Assembly: GCA_964539665.1 (NCBI GenBank)
Contig: CAZIKB010000013.1
Location: forward strand, 1 to 64,000
Direction: 5' to 3'
From: CAZIKB01 sp964539665
GTDB taxonomy: Bacteria > Zhuqueibacterota > Zhuqueibacteria > Oceanimicrobiales > Oceanimicrobiaceae
DNA length: 64,000 nt
Numbering within the stretch: position 1 is the stretch's first letter; each line of letters begins with the position of its first letter. The notes under the pieces were generated by a model. That model was not told where the DNA came from and did no database searches. It worked only from the letters and a program-made list of their open reading frames with translations. Shown one piece after another: positions 8,311-17,836 of the stretch. Made by a program: the position numbers and the translations under genes.

Positions 8311-11300
8311 TCATTTTTTTGTAGTTTCAGGCGACGGTTTCTCATCAGTTTCAATGATAACCGCGGGAACAGCGTTTTCACGTACAAACTGGTTGAAGGC
8401 CGGTAAATCTTCTGCAAGAACTTTTTGCAGCTTCGCTAATTCAGCATCAATTTGAGCTGTAAGCTCGTTCTTAACCGTAATCGCCTGATCAGTTGGACGA
8501 AAATCACCCGAAGAGGCTACGCCGCCAACCGCAGCAAGTTTATTATTCAACCGAATCGGAAAATTAAGCGGATCCTGCCTGCTCTGATTCTTGGTCTGGT
8601 AGAGCGCTTCCTCAATTTTCGTGATCTTTTTTACTAATGTTTTACCGGCTTCTTTGATTGTGTCTGCGCCTTCATGATCTTTAATTCTTTTGGTGATTTC
8701 TTTCACCTGGTTACGCAGGTCACGAATTTGCTTGATGCTTTTGTGTGTCTCTGAAAGCTTGTCACGTATGGCAATAAGAAAATCAAATTGTGCCTGCAAA
8801 TCTGCCACAGTAGCGGAGGAACGCGGATCTTTCAAGAGTTCGAATGAGACAGTAGACGAATCATCTCCTGCTACTAAACGGGCCTGGTAATTTCCGGGAG
8901 CAGCTTTTGGTCCCCGTACACTACCGGACCACATTATCAAACCCTTGAACGTCTCGGCATCTTCATAACGCATATTCCACACAAATTGGTTCATCCCTTT
9001 TTTGACAGCTAAACGAGCATTTCTCTCCTTTGCCTTTGGAGAATAACTTTTAATAACCGTTCCATCCTCTTCCAAAATTCTGAGAGCAACAGAGCCGCTG
9101 TCCGGTGCATTTTTAAAATAGTAACGCAACGCGACGCCGTTCGGCGGATTTTTACCCGCGTTAGTCGGTTCACCGCGAGAAGAACCCGGGAGGCGATATG
9201 TCGACCGCGGTTGAAAAAGCGTTAATTCGTTCTGTGCGATTTGTTCTGAAAGCTGATGCAGAGGAGTAATGTCGTCCATTACCCAGAACGAACGGCCTTG
9301 AGTAGCGACAATAAGATCGTTGTCTTTGATTGTCAGGTCGGTAATCGGCACGATCGGTAAATTTAGCTGAAACGATTTCCAGCTTGCTCCGTCATCGAAA
9401 GATAAGTACAAGCCGGTTTCGGTTCCCGCATAAAGCAAGCCACGGCGGTTCGGGTCGGCTCGCACCACGCGTGTGAAGTGTTCTTCATCAATACCTTTGG
9501 TGATTTTCTTCCAGCTCTTGCCGTAATCAATAGTTTTGTATAGATACGGACTAAAATCATCTGACTTGTACCTGGTTCCAGCTACATAAAGTCCACCTAG
9601 TTCAAAAGGATTCGCTTCGATACTATTTATTTGAATACACTCTGGCATGATTTTAGATGGAGGCGTCACATTCTGCCAGTTCTGACCGCCATCTTTTGTC
9701 ACATAAATTAAACCGTCATCAGAGCCAGTCCAGATGACACCCGGTTTATGTGGACTCTCAACAACTGAAAAAATCGTTGCATAGTATTCAACACTCGTAT
9801 TGTCTTTTGTTATCGGCCCGCCGGATGAAACTAACTTTGTACTGTCATTACGGGTTAAATCATGACTGATGGCTTGCCAGCTTTGTCCTTCGTTTGTGGA
9901 TTTGAAAAGCATATTGCCAGCCGCAAATAGTGTATTCGGATCGTGTGGTGAAAGCAGTATTGGAAAATTCCATTGAAAGCGAAACTTCATGCCCTCAGCG
10001 CCATGTCCCATGGGATTATCCGGCCAAACATTCACGCGACGCGTTTCTCCGGTCTTATGATTCATACGTTCGATCAGACCGCCATAAGAACCACCATATA
10101 CGATATCCGAGTTCCGTGCGTGTGGTGCAATCCAGCCACTTTCGCCACCCGCAGTGGGTTCCCAATCATCTTCGCTGATACCGCCACTCGCAGACCGATG
10201 GGCAATACGCACGGTTGAATTATCCTGCTGAGCGCCATAGATTCTATACGGAAAATAATTGTCCGTGGTGACGCGGTAGAACTGGGCAGTTGGCTGGTTG
10301 TGGTAAGTACTCCAGCCCTTTCCACTGTTGTAAGTGACCTGGGCACCGCCGTCATCTCCGACAATCATTCGTTGAGGATCTTCAGGGGCGAGCCACAGAT
10401 CGTGGTGGTCGCCATGCGGTGTCTGGATACTTTCATAGGTTTTACCGCCGTCTTTAGAACGCCAAAACCCCACGTTCAGAACATAAACCATATCTTCGTT
10501 CTGTGTATCGGCATAGATGCGGGTATAATACCAGGCCCGCTGGCGCAGTTTCCTCTCCTCGTTAATTTTCTGCCATTTCTCACCTCCATCTTCCGAGCGG
10601 AATACACCGCCGTCTTTTGCTTCAATAATTGCCCAGACACGATTCGAATTGACTGGAGAAATTGTTACACCATTGATACCGACTATGCCTTTTGGCAGTC
10701 CTTCATTTCTGGTAATTTCATTCCAGGTATCGCCGCCATCGGTGGATTTCCAGATACCAGAACCTTCGCCGCCGCTTTCCAGGCTGTACGGTGTGCGCTT
10801 GATACGCCACATATTTGCAAAAAGGATGCGCGGGTTGGAAGGATCCATTGCCAGATCTACCGCGCCGACTTCGTTGTTGACAAACAGAATACGTTCCCAG
10901 GTCTGACCGCCGTTCTTACTGCGGTAGACGCCACGCTCATCATTTGGTCCAAACAGGTGACCAAGCGCTGCAACATAGACCAAATCCGGATTCTTAGGAT
11001 GGATACGAATGCGCGGAATGCGCCGGGAATCTTTCAGTCCAACTTGTTTCCAGGTTTTACCAGCGTCCATTGATTTCCACATGCCGTAACCGTGGGAAAC
11101 ATTGCCGCGGACCGTTTTCTCACCACCACCGACGTAAATCACGTTGTGATCCCAGTTACTGACAGCAACTGCACCAATGGAACCGCCAAAAAATTTATCC
11201 GAAATGTTTTCCCAGCTCTGCCCACCGTTTGTGGTTTTCCACACACCACCGCCTGTGCCGCCGAAATAGAATGTCATCGGCTCGCCAGGAACGCCAGTTA

Positions 11301-11466
11301 CAGCCGCCGAACGGCCACCTCGAAACGGCCCGATATTGCGGTATTCCAGCGCATTGTAAAGTGATTCATCGAAATCAACTTTTTTTTGTGCATCACTACT
11401 CTGAAAGGATATCAGTAGAACAATAAACGCACAAATAAGAATTTTATAATACAATTTACATTGCAT
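8311..11466 (-). CDS. Secreted VPS10/sortilin-type beta-propeller protein
   Basis: This 1051-residue protein starts with a signal peptide and a long propeller region with ten Asp-box type motifs of the form S-x-D-G-G-x-T-W (for example STDGGDTWNE, SEDGGEKWQK, TKDGGQNWQN). The C-terminal third has a beta-sandwich part (about residues 790-870) and a charged helical tail ending in ETDEKPSPETTKK. Proteins of this VPS10/BNR group are common in Bacteroidota and KSB1-like bacteria; some relatives are xyloglucanases, but most lack a known substrate. AGGAGGAGG lies just upstream of the ATG. A paralogue follows at 12013-15042 on the same strand. A role in extracellular polymer binding or breakdown is inference. 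Confidence 0.85.
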   Translation of the reverse strand: MQCKLYYKILICAFIVLLISFQSSDAQKKVDFDESLYNALEYRNIGPFRGGRSAAVTGVPGEPMTFYFGGTGGGVWKTTNGGQSWENISDKFFGGSIGAVAVSNWDHNVIYVGGGEKTVRGNVSHGYGMWKSMDAGKTWKQVGLKDSRRIPRIRIHPKNPDLVYVAALGHLFGPNDERGVYRSKNGGQTWERILFVNNEVGAVDLAMDPSNPRILFANMWRIKRTPYSLESGGEGSGIWKSTDGGDTWNEITRNEGLPKGIVGINGVTISPVNSNRVWAIIEAKDGGVFRSEDGGEKWQKINEERKLRQRAWYYTRIYADTQNEDMVYVLNVGFWRSKDGGKTYESIQTPHGDHHDLWLAPEDPQRMIVGDDGGAQVTYNSGKGWSTYHNQPTAQFYRVTTDNYFPYRIYGAQQDNSTVRIAHRSASGGISEDDWEPTAGGESGWIAPHARNSDIVYGGSYGGLIERMNHKTGETRRVNVWPDNPMGHGAEGMKFRFQWNFPILLSPHDPNTLFAAGNMLFKSTNEGQSWQAISHDLTRNDSTKLVSSGGPITKDNTSVEYYATIFSVVESPHKPGVIWTGSDDGLIYVTKDGGQNWQNVTPPSKIMPECIQINSIEANPFELGGLYVAGTRYKSDDFSPYLYKTIDYGKSWKKITKGIDEEHFTRVVRADPNRRGLLYAGTETGLYLSFDDGASWKSFQLNLPIVPITDLTIKDNDLIVATQGRSFWVMDDITPLHQLSEQIAQNELTLFQPRSTYRLPGSSRGEPTNAGKNPPNGVALRYYFKNAPDSGSVALRILEEDGTVIKSYSPKAKERNARLAVKKGMNQFVWNMRYEDAETFKGLIMWSGSVRGPKAAPGNYQARLVAGDDSSTVSFELLKDPRSSATVADLQAQFDFLIAIRDKLSETHKSIKQIRDLRNQVKEITKRIKDHEGADTIKEAGKTLVKKITKIEEALYQTKNQSRQDPLNFPIRLNNKLAAVGGVASSGDFRPTDQAITVKNELTAQIDAELAKLQKVLAEDLPAFNQFVRENAVPAVIIETDEKPSPETTKK

Positions 11467-11492
11467 GATTTTTCCTCCTCCTTATTATGAAA

Positions 11493-11535
11493 TTTACATT
11501 CATCGGATGACTCGAAGTCATCCGATGAATGTAAA
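11493..11535. repeat. Perfect 20-bp inverted repeat
   Basis: The arms 11493-11512 (beginning TTTACATTCATCGG) and 11516-11535 (ending GATGAATGTAAA) pair perfectly around the loop CGA. It lies 27 bases upstream of the VPS10 start at 11466. The centre, GGATGACT-x3-AGTCATCC, recurs at 42366-42384 with the same flank GATGAAT, so it is a dispersed palindrome and not only a local terminator. Confidence 0.8.
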
Positions 11536-11712
11536 ATACGGATTATTATCAAACCAATCAATGAAAATCTATGAAGTAAACAGTCTGAGAATAACCATCC
11601 AGGATTAAGCCATTTTCCATAACAAAAAATGCATATTAGGTTAGAGTTTAGGTCTTATAAGTAAAACAAAACCTGAGCATACCCTAAAAGGCGCCTGAAT
11701 AATGACAATTTT

Positions 11713-11742
11713 CAGGGTACGGCTTTTATTCACCGTACCCTG
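11713..11742 (-). terminator. Hairpin after the second VPS10 gene
   Basis: CAGGGTACGG (11713-11722) pairs perfectly with CCGTACCCTG (11733-11742) around a 10-base loop. Read leftward it starts 15 bases after the TAA at 11758-11760 that ends the read-through frame of the VPS10 gene. A weak AAAATT tract follows. Its position suits a terminator for the full-length gene rather than the shortened one. Confidence 0.5.
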
Positions 11743-11757
11743 TTTAATGAACTAATT

Positions 11758-12012
11758 TTATTCTTTCAGCTGCAGCGGTTCATAAGATTTAAATAAAGAG
11801 ATATCTGCCTCCTCAACCGCTTTTTTATAATCTGCCCAGTCCTTTTCGAAAAACAAATTGATCTCATCCACAGTTTCTTTAATACTGACTTCTGCCTGCT
11901 TCAAAGCGATTTCCTCTGTATTCCCCAGAGGTTCCCAGGAAGATTGCAGATAAGAAGACGCGGTTCTAAGTCGAGCGCTCACAAGTTTTGGATCTCTGCG
12001 AATTCCCTGTAC
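11758..12012 (-). pseudogene. Detached C-terminal tail of the second VPS10 protein
   Basis: This tail continues the frame of the 12013-15042 gene directly after its TAG stop (12013-12015). It reads VQGIRRDPKLVSARLRTASS and ends DISLFKSYEPLQLKE, 84 residues in all. Helical, acidic tails that begin with a VQGI-R-P segment and end near YEPL are, to my knowledge, the normal end of this protein group. A GTG at 11982 could start a separate 74-residue peptide, but no ribosome site supports it. It is best explained as the lost end of the upstream gene. Confidence 0.7.
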
Positions 12013-15000
12013 CTAGCCTGGAATAACCAGCTCAAGTAAGGTCTTAATAGAGTCCTGTAATGCCTTGCCTTTCTTTTTTAATCCTTTGGCCGCATCGTCT
12101 TTCCGTTCTCTGATTTGACCTGTAATTAAACCGATGGTCTTCTTGGCCTCATTTAACCGCTCTACAGCTTTTGTGAGCACCTCAACCTTAGCCATCAGAC
12201 TTTCATACTTCATTTCTCTGTTTTTGAGAGCAGTTTCAGAAACCTGGATACGCGGATCAAACGTTACTTCAACAGTCGACGAATCCCGAAGCTTGCCATT
12301 GCTAATTCTGATGGTGTAAGTCCCTGGCAATACCTGCGGTCCCCTGGGCTCTCCACCTCTACCTCTTGATCTTGACCTCGACCTGCCGGGGGATCGCACG
12401 CCTTTCCTGGTCAGGTCCCAGGTTGTTCGGTTAATCCCGGCCTTTGCGGCAGCTTTGAAGGTACGAATCACCTCATGATCAGTATTTAATATTTCAACTT
12501 TGACCGTATCCGGCTTTGTTGAAGAACCTCCTGACACGTCATTATTTGCTCTCCTGTTTGAAGCACGTTTAGAATCATCTGTTTTGTTTGCATTCTTTTC
12601 TTGTGGATTGTAAACAAAAGTTATCAATGCATCAGAAGATCGATTTTCCCCTGAAAACTCAGCCTCGCCGGCAAATCGGGTTCCTGCTGCTTGTCGGCGG
12701 ATTGCTAATACCGCATTGGGACCATCAAAAACATGCAGCGGTTTTTCCAGCAGCATGGTTCCTTCTTTAGCCAGCGCCCGAAGCGGACGGATATCATCCA
12801 AAACATAAGCTGCGCGTCCAAAAGTAGCGATTGCAAGATCATGTTCGCGTGGATGAATAACCAGGTCCATGGTTGAAACAGTTGGAAAACCATGTTTCCA
12901 CTTGGTCCAGTTTTCCCCGGAGTCAATGCTGACATACAGACCGAACTCGGTTCCCAGAAACAGCAGTTTTGGTTCAACCTGATCCTGTACTATTGCCAGT
13001 GCATAACCCCACACTTTTTTGTCATCCGCGAGACGCTTCCATGATTTACCAAAATTTTTAGTGTGGAAAACATAAGGCGTCCAGTCATTGCGGCGGTGAT
13101 TTTCGAATACCACAAATGCCTCGCCTGCATTATAGGTCGAAGCCTGAATCTGTGGCACCCAGGTTCCTTGTGGAACGCCTTTAATTTTCTTAATCAAATT
13201 TGTCCATGTCTTGCCATTGTCTTGAGTAAGCTGCACATTGCCGTCGTCGGTACCTACCCAAATCACACCTTGCTGAACCGGACTTGGTGCAATGGCAGTG
13301 ATAGTAGTGAAATTTTCAGCCGCTGTAACGTCGTAAGTCAGACCGCCGCTGTCTAACTGTTTTTGCTTTTCAGGATCATTGGAAGTGAGATCATGTGAAA
13401 TGATTTCCCAGGAGTCACCACGATTTGTGCTTTTATGCAAAAACTGGCTGCCGTAATAAATCGTCGTTGCGCTGAATGGATCATGCGCGATACCAGCGTT
13501 CCAGTTAAACCGGAGCTGCACATCCTGCGGGTGAATCGGACGAATCATCTTTTGTGCCCCGGTTACAATGTCAAACCGGCGAAGGTTTCCACCCTGAGAC
13601 ATAGAATAACAAAAGCCCGGATCACTCTGATCCGGCACAACATCGAATCCATCGCCGAATCCTACTTCTTCCCAATAGGCGTTCCGAATGCCGCCAGCTC
13701 GCCAAACCTGGTTCGGGCCACGCCAGGAGCCATTATCTTGCATACCGCCGTAAAGATTGTAGGGTGTTTCCATGTCCACGTTGATGTGGTAGAACTGCGC
13801 CAGAGGCAAATTCTCCACAAACCGCCAGGTCACGCCCCGATCATGTGAAATAGCTAAACCACCATCATTGCCGTCCATGAGAAAGTCTGGATCTTCCGGG
13901 TGAACCCACCAGGCGTGGTGATCCGGATGCACTTTTGAATATTGAATTAAATTGCTAAAAGTTTTACCGCCGTCTTCACTGACATCAACGACTGAATGAA
14001 GATTGTAAATACGGTTCTCATTTTTTGGATCAACATAAATTTCAGCATAGTAAAAAGGCCGTCCGCCAATGTTTTTATCAGTTGCCTTTTTCCAATTAAA
14101 TCCACCATCATCTGATCGATAAAGTGCATTCTTTTTTGATTCTATGAGCGCATACACAACGTTTGGCGCATTGCGGGCAATGGCCAAACCGATGCGGCCA
14201 ATTTCACCTTTTGGCAGCCCATCTTCAGCCGTGAGCTTCTTTGAGGTTTCAAATCCATCAAAGGTAACATAAAGCCCTGAACCGGCACCGCCAGATTTAA
14301 AAAACCACGGCCAGCGCCGGAACTCCCACATGGCCACAAAAAGTTTATTCGGATTTGATGGATCCATCACCATATCGGCAGCGCCGGTCTTTTCATTCAC
14401 ATACAATACCTTTTTCCAGCTCTTGCCGCCATCTGTCGTTTTAAATATTCCGCGCTCTGGATGTTCACCCCAGGCCGAACCCTGAACTGCAACATACACA
14501 ATGTCCGGATTGGCCGGATGAATGATGAGACGGTGAATTACACGGGTATTATCCAGTCCGAGATGCGACCAGGTTTTACCTCCGTCAAGGCTCTTATAAA
14601 CGCCGTTACCGCTGTTCTGGCTGTTACGGGGATTCCCTTCACCAGTCCCGACCCAGATCACATCCGGGTTACTTTGTACGATGGCCAGTGCACCAATCGA
14701 CGCCACGGGCTGCTCATCGAAAAGTGGCTCCCATTTAATGCCGCCACTTGTGGATTTCCATAAACCCCCTGAAGCCGTACCGACATAAATAATATCCGGA
14801 TTACTGTGAACAGCATCGATTGCGGTTACCCGACCACTCATGCCGGCCGGACCGATACTGCGTGCTTTCATGCCCTGAAGCTTGTCCATATCAAGCTGTT
14901 GAGCATAAACCGGTAAATGCAAAATGCTTAACAAAATAAAAGCATTCACCAGAATCAACCATGTAATTTTACTCGTGATTTGATGTTTCGGTGTAGATTG

Positions 15001-15042
15001 GTAAAATCCTGAAAATTTAAAGATTCGTAATGAAGTTTCCAT
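12013..15042 (-). CDS. Secreted VPS10-type beta-propeller protein, ended early by TAG
   Basis: This 1009-residue paralogue of the 8311-11466 product has a signal or anchor segment near residues 28-46, ten Asp-box motifs (for example SLDGGKTWSH, TTDGGKSWKK, TQDNGKTWTN) and a C-terminal sandwich with an odd Arg/Ser-rich stretch near residue 890 (SPGRSRSRSRGRGG). Translation stops at codon 1010, TAG, but the same frame runs on for 84 residues with family-like sequence and then meets TAA and a hairpin. The full product would be about 1094 residues. A CAG, GAG or AAG codon would become TAG by one change. If the stop is real, the protein lacks its tail but keeps the propellers. Confidence 0.8.
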   Translation of the reverse strand: METSLRIFKFSGFYQSTPKHQITSKITWLILVNAFILLSILHLPVYAQQLDMDKLQGMKARSIGPAGMSGRVTAIDAVHSNPDIIYVGTASGGLWKSTSGGIKWEPLFDEQPVASIGALAIVQSNPDVIWVGTGEGNPRNSQNSGNGVYKSLDGGKTWSHLGLDNTRVIHRLIIHPANPDIVYVAVQGSAWGEHPERGIFKTTDGGKSWKKVLYVNEKTGAADMVMDPSNPNKLFVAMWEFRRWPWFFKSGGAGSGLYVTFDGFETSKKLTAEDGLPKGEIGRIGLAIARNAPNVVYALIESKKNALYRSDDGGFNWKKATDKNIGGRPFYYAEIYVDPKNENRIYNLHSVVDVSEDGGKTFSNLIQYSKVHPDHHAWWVHPEDPDFLMDGNDGGLAISHDRGVTWRFVENLPLAQFYHINVDMETPYNLYGGMQDNGSWRGPNQVWRAGGIRNAYWEEVGFGDGFDVVPDQSDPGFCYSMSQGGNLRRFDIVTGAQKMIRPIHPQDVQLRFNWNAGIAHDPFSATTIYYGSQFLHKSTNRGDSWEIISHDLTSNDPEKQKQLDSGGLTYDVTAAENFTTITAIAPSPVQQGVIWVGTDDGNVQLTQDNGKTWTNLIKKIKGVPQGTWVPQIQASTYNAGEAFVVFENHRRNDWTPYVFHTKNFGKSWKRLADDKKVWGYALAIVQDQVEPKLLFLGTEFGLYVSIDSGENWTKWKHGFPTVSTMDLVIHPREHDLAIATFGRAAYVLDDIRPLRALAKEGTMLLEKPLHVFDGPNAVLAIRRQAAGTRFAGEAEFSGENRSSDALITFVYNPQEKNANKTDDSKRASNRRANNDVSGGSSTKPDTVKVEILNTDHEVIRTFKAAAKAGINRTTWDLTRKGVRSPGRSRSRSRGRGGEPRGPQVLPGTYTIRISNGKLRDSSTVEVTFDPRIQVSETALKNREMKYESLMAKVEVLTKAVERLNEAKKTIGLITGQIRERKDDAAKGLKKKGKALQDSIKTLLELVIPG

Positions 15043-15264
15043 AATCCTCCTCCGTAGCTTTGAAGTGATTTTTGAAGTGTATGTTGCATACCCTTCGATT
15101 TTTAATTGATCTTTGTGGGAAAGATCGTTACTAATATATGGAACTTTTAAATTTTTCTCAACAAAAAAGGCTTAACAAATTGAAATAATCAACCATACTT
15201 TCACTGTTTAATTGATAAATAATCCTTTTAACAACCAAATCAAAAAACCATTAAAGTACTCATA

Positions 15265-17193
15265 ATGAATCATAGAATTATGGAACTTGAAAAACAACTG
15301 CACTCCACTAAAGATGATAATATTGAGAAAGTTGATATTCTAAATAACTTATTCTGGCAAATTTGGGCAATTGATCCAAACCGGGCAAACAATTTGTCCG
15401 TGGAATCCTTTGACCTCGCGCAAAAACTTGACTATGCCAAAGGCCTTGCCTACGCGAAATCTAATTTGGGCATGATGTTTTACTCGCAGGCAAAAATAGA
15501 AAAAGCGCTGGCCAGTCTGTTAGATGCTTTAGAATGGTTTGAAGAAAATAAAGAGATGGAAGGAGAAGCACACGCGAACCACGGATTGGCTTTATTGTAT
15601 TGGGGATTTGGTGACTTTCAGCGCGGCTTTGATGCAATCTTCAAAACATTAAAAATATACAGAGATATGAACATTTGCGATGGCAAGGGATGGACTTGCA
15701 ACACACTTGGTGGTTTTTACTATGACTGGAAAGATTATAAACAATCGCGTGAATATTTTAAAAAAGCGCTGATTATTTTTACTGACACTAAAAATCAGGT
15801 AGGGATAGCCCGAGCACTCAATGGCATTGGCAATGCCTATCATTGTATGGGAAATCATACGAAAGCGTTAACCTACCAGAATAAAAGCTTGAAAATTCAA
15901 CAGTCTGCAAAAAATATAATCGGTGAATCAAAAACCTTAAACGATATCGGGCTTATGTTTCAAAGCCAAAAAGAATATGAAAAAGCCCTTGATTGTCATT
16001 ATAAAAGCCTTGAAATTCGCCAGAAAGTTGGCTATCCACAGGGAGAAACCACAAATTTATTAGACATTGGCAACATTTACATTGCACAAAAAAAGTACGA
16101 TGAAGCCCTGGCCATGTTCCACAAAGCGCTGGCTTTGTCCGAAAAGATTAAAGCTAAAATAAAGATGAGCAAAGCTCACCAGGCACTCTCAAGAATTTAC
16201 AAGCAAACAGGTCAAAACGACAAAGCTCTGGAGCACCATGAACAATTTCATACTATTGATGAAGAAGTGTTTCACGAGGACAACGACAAAAAGCTTAAAA
16301 ACCTGAGAGCAGCCTACCAAATTGAAGCTTCAAAAAAAGAAGCAGAAATATACCGTCTTAAAAATGTGGAATTGAAAACAAAAAACCAGGAGCTCAAGCA
16401 AACTCTCAATAAGCTCAATGCAACTCAGGCACAGTTACTACAATCCAGTAAAATGGTTGCTCTTGGTCAACTGGTGGCCGGTGTAACTCACGAAATTAAC
16501 AATCCTCTCGGGGCAATCATCAGCGCCGTGGATGTTGCTGAACGGGCAAATGTAAAAGTAATAAATATGCTGAAATCAGATGAATTTCAAAATAAAATAA
16601 ATAATAATGAATTGAAATCAACACTGGAAATCATCAGCCAAAGCACTCAAATCTCAGCAACAGGAACAACTCGTATCTCAAAAATCATCCAGAGTTTAAA
16701 AAACTTCTCGAGATTGGATGAAGCGCCTTTTCAAAAAACAAACATCCATGAAGGGCTTGAAAGTACACTCACACTTATGGGCCATGAATTAAAAAATGGC
16801 ATTAAAATACAGAAAAATTACGGGACAATTCCGGAGATTTATAGCTACCCTAGCGAACTCAACCAGGTGTTCATGAACCTTGTGATGAATGGGATTCAGG
16901 CTATAAAAGGAAAAGGTACAATTACCATTAGTACCTATTTCGACAACGGTTATGTACTTGTCAGCATTGCAGATACAGGCAAAGGTCTTTCCCAGGAAAA
17001 AATTGAACAACTTTTTGAACCAGGTTTTACAGAAAGGCAGTCACAAATCCGAATGAGAACGGGACTCTATGCTTCCTACAATATAATACAAAAACATAAA
17101 GGTGACATTAAAGTAGAAAGTGAATTGGGCAAGGGGACAACGTTTACGGTTTCTTTACCAGATAATTTATCCGACAGCCGGATACGTAAATAG
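15265..17193 (+). CDS. TPR-containing sensor histidine kinase
   Basis: The 642-residue protein has no obvious membrane segment. Residues about 40-345 form tetratricopeptide repeats (for example a block ending NHTKALTYQNKSLKIQ), then a coiled coil (about 345-395), a HisKA box with VTHEINNPLGAI (His409) and an ATPase domain with an N-box (MNLVMNGIQAI), DTGKG and a C-terminal LGKGTTFTVSLP. The G2 loop reads MRTGLYAS, looser than GTGLGLS. It should autophosphorylate in response to a cytoplasmic signal sensed through the repeats. No response regulator lies nearby, so it is an orphan kinase. It is divergent from the VPS10 gene across a 222-base gap. Confidence 0.88.
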   Translation: MNHRIMELEKQLHSTKDDNIEKVDILNNLFWQIWAIDPNRANNLSVESFDLAQKLDYAKGLAYAKSNLGMMFYSQAKIEKALASLLDALEWFEENKEMEGEAHANHGLALLYWGFGDFQRGFDAIFKTLKIYRDMNICDGKGWTCNTLGGFYYDWKDYKQSREYFKKALIIFTDTKNQVGIARALNGIGNAYHCMGNHTKALTYQNKSLKIQQSAKNIIGESKTLNDIGLMFQSQKEYEKALDCHYKSLEIRQKVGYPQGETTNLLDIGNIYIAQKKYDEALAMFHKALALSEKIKAKIKMSKAHQALSRIYKQTGQNDKALEHHEQFHTIDEEVFHEDNDKKLKNLRAAYQIEASKKEAEIYRLKNVELKTKNQELKQTLNKLNATQAQLLQSSKMVALGQLVAGVTHEINNPLGAIISAVDVAERANVKVINMLKSDEFQNKINNNELKSTLEIISQSTQISATGTTRISKIIQSLKNFSRLDEAPFQKTNIHEGLESTLTLMGHELKNGIKIQKNYGTIPEIYSYPSELNQVFMNLVMNGIQAIKGKGTITISTYFDNGYVLVSIADTGKGLSQEKIEQLFEPGFTERQSQIRMRTGLYASYNIIQKHKGDIKVESELGKGTTFTVSLPDNLSDSRIRK

Positions 17194-17196
17194 GTA

Positions 17197-17480
17197 TAAT
17201 GCTACTCAGGCACAACTACTTAAATTCAGTAAACTGGTGGCCGGCGTAATCCATGAAATTAATAATCCTCTTTGAGCAAATATTAGCGCAGTGGATGTCG
17301 CTGAACGCACAAATGTAAAACTCATGAAAATACTGAAATTAAATAAATTTCTATATAGCTCTAAAAATAATGAATTAAAATCAGTATTAGAAATCCTGAG
17401 TCAAAGCACTAATGTGTCAGCAGCGGTGACAAATCGTATATTAAAAGTTATCCGAAGCTTAATAATTTTTTCCAGCTTCC
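17197..17480 (+). pseudogene. Decayed partial copy of the kinase dimerisation region
   Basis: Immediately after the kinase stop, bases here repeat its coding sequence from ATQAQLL through the H-box to the end of the HisKA domain. Readable pieces include LVAGVIHEINNPL, then a TGA, then NISAVDVAERTNVKLMKILK and VLEILSQSTNVSAAVTNRIL. The copy lacks the codons for MVALGQ, has the in-frame TGA and lacks any ATPase domain, so it is not functional. It looks like an old tandem duplication of about 280 bases. Confidence 0.85.
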
Positions 17481-17836
17481 TGATATAAAGATATTCTATA
17501 CCTTTATATTTAGATCATAGAACAATTTGGGTGGGGGCATTTTTTTTTGAAAGAAACTTACTAAAGTCTTTTTAAAAGATTGTTAAAAGTATGAAAATGT
17601 TTATTAATTTCATAATTGTAACGATATATAAATTAAGTACATCTTATAAAGAATTGCTATAATAAAATGATTTTATGAATGAACTATTGTTTTTTAATAC
17701 TTTAATGGTGTCTTAAAAATGGATAACAGGAAAGCAATATTGACATCAGACTGCCCGAAAATATCTGGCATGAAATTTGATTTTAAAAGTAAAATTTCAA
17801 TTAACTGGTTGCTGTAATCTGTGGAATTATTGGGTT
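17481..17836. other. Spacer before the electron-transfer gene row
   Basis: This 356-base AT-rich gap has no convincing gene. A TATAAT box near 17656-17661 could be part of a promoter for the row starting at 17837, but no clear partner box is seen at the right distance. A short reading frame from about 17719 (MDNRKAILTSDC) has no ribosome site. Confidence 0.3.

Noticed and set aside
10300..11073. 257-codon ORF on the plus strand
   Set aside because: It is the antisense of the VPS10 gene, which has ten Asp-box motifs on the minus strand.
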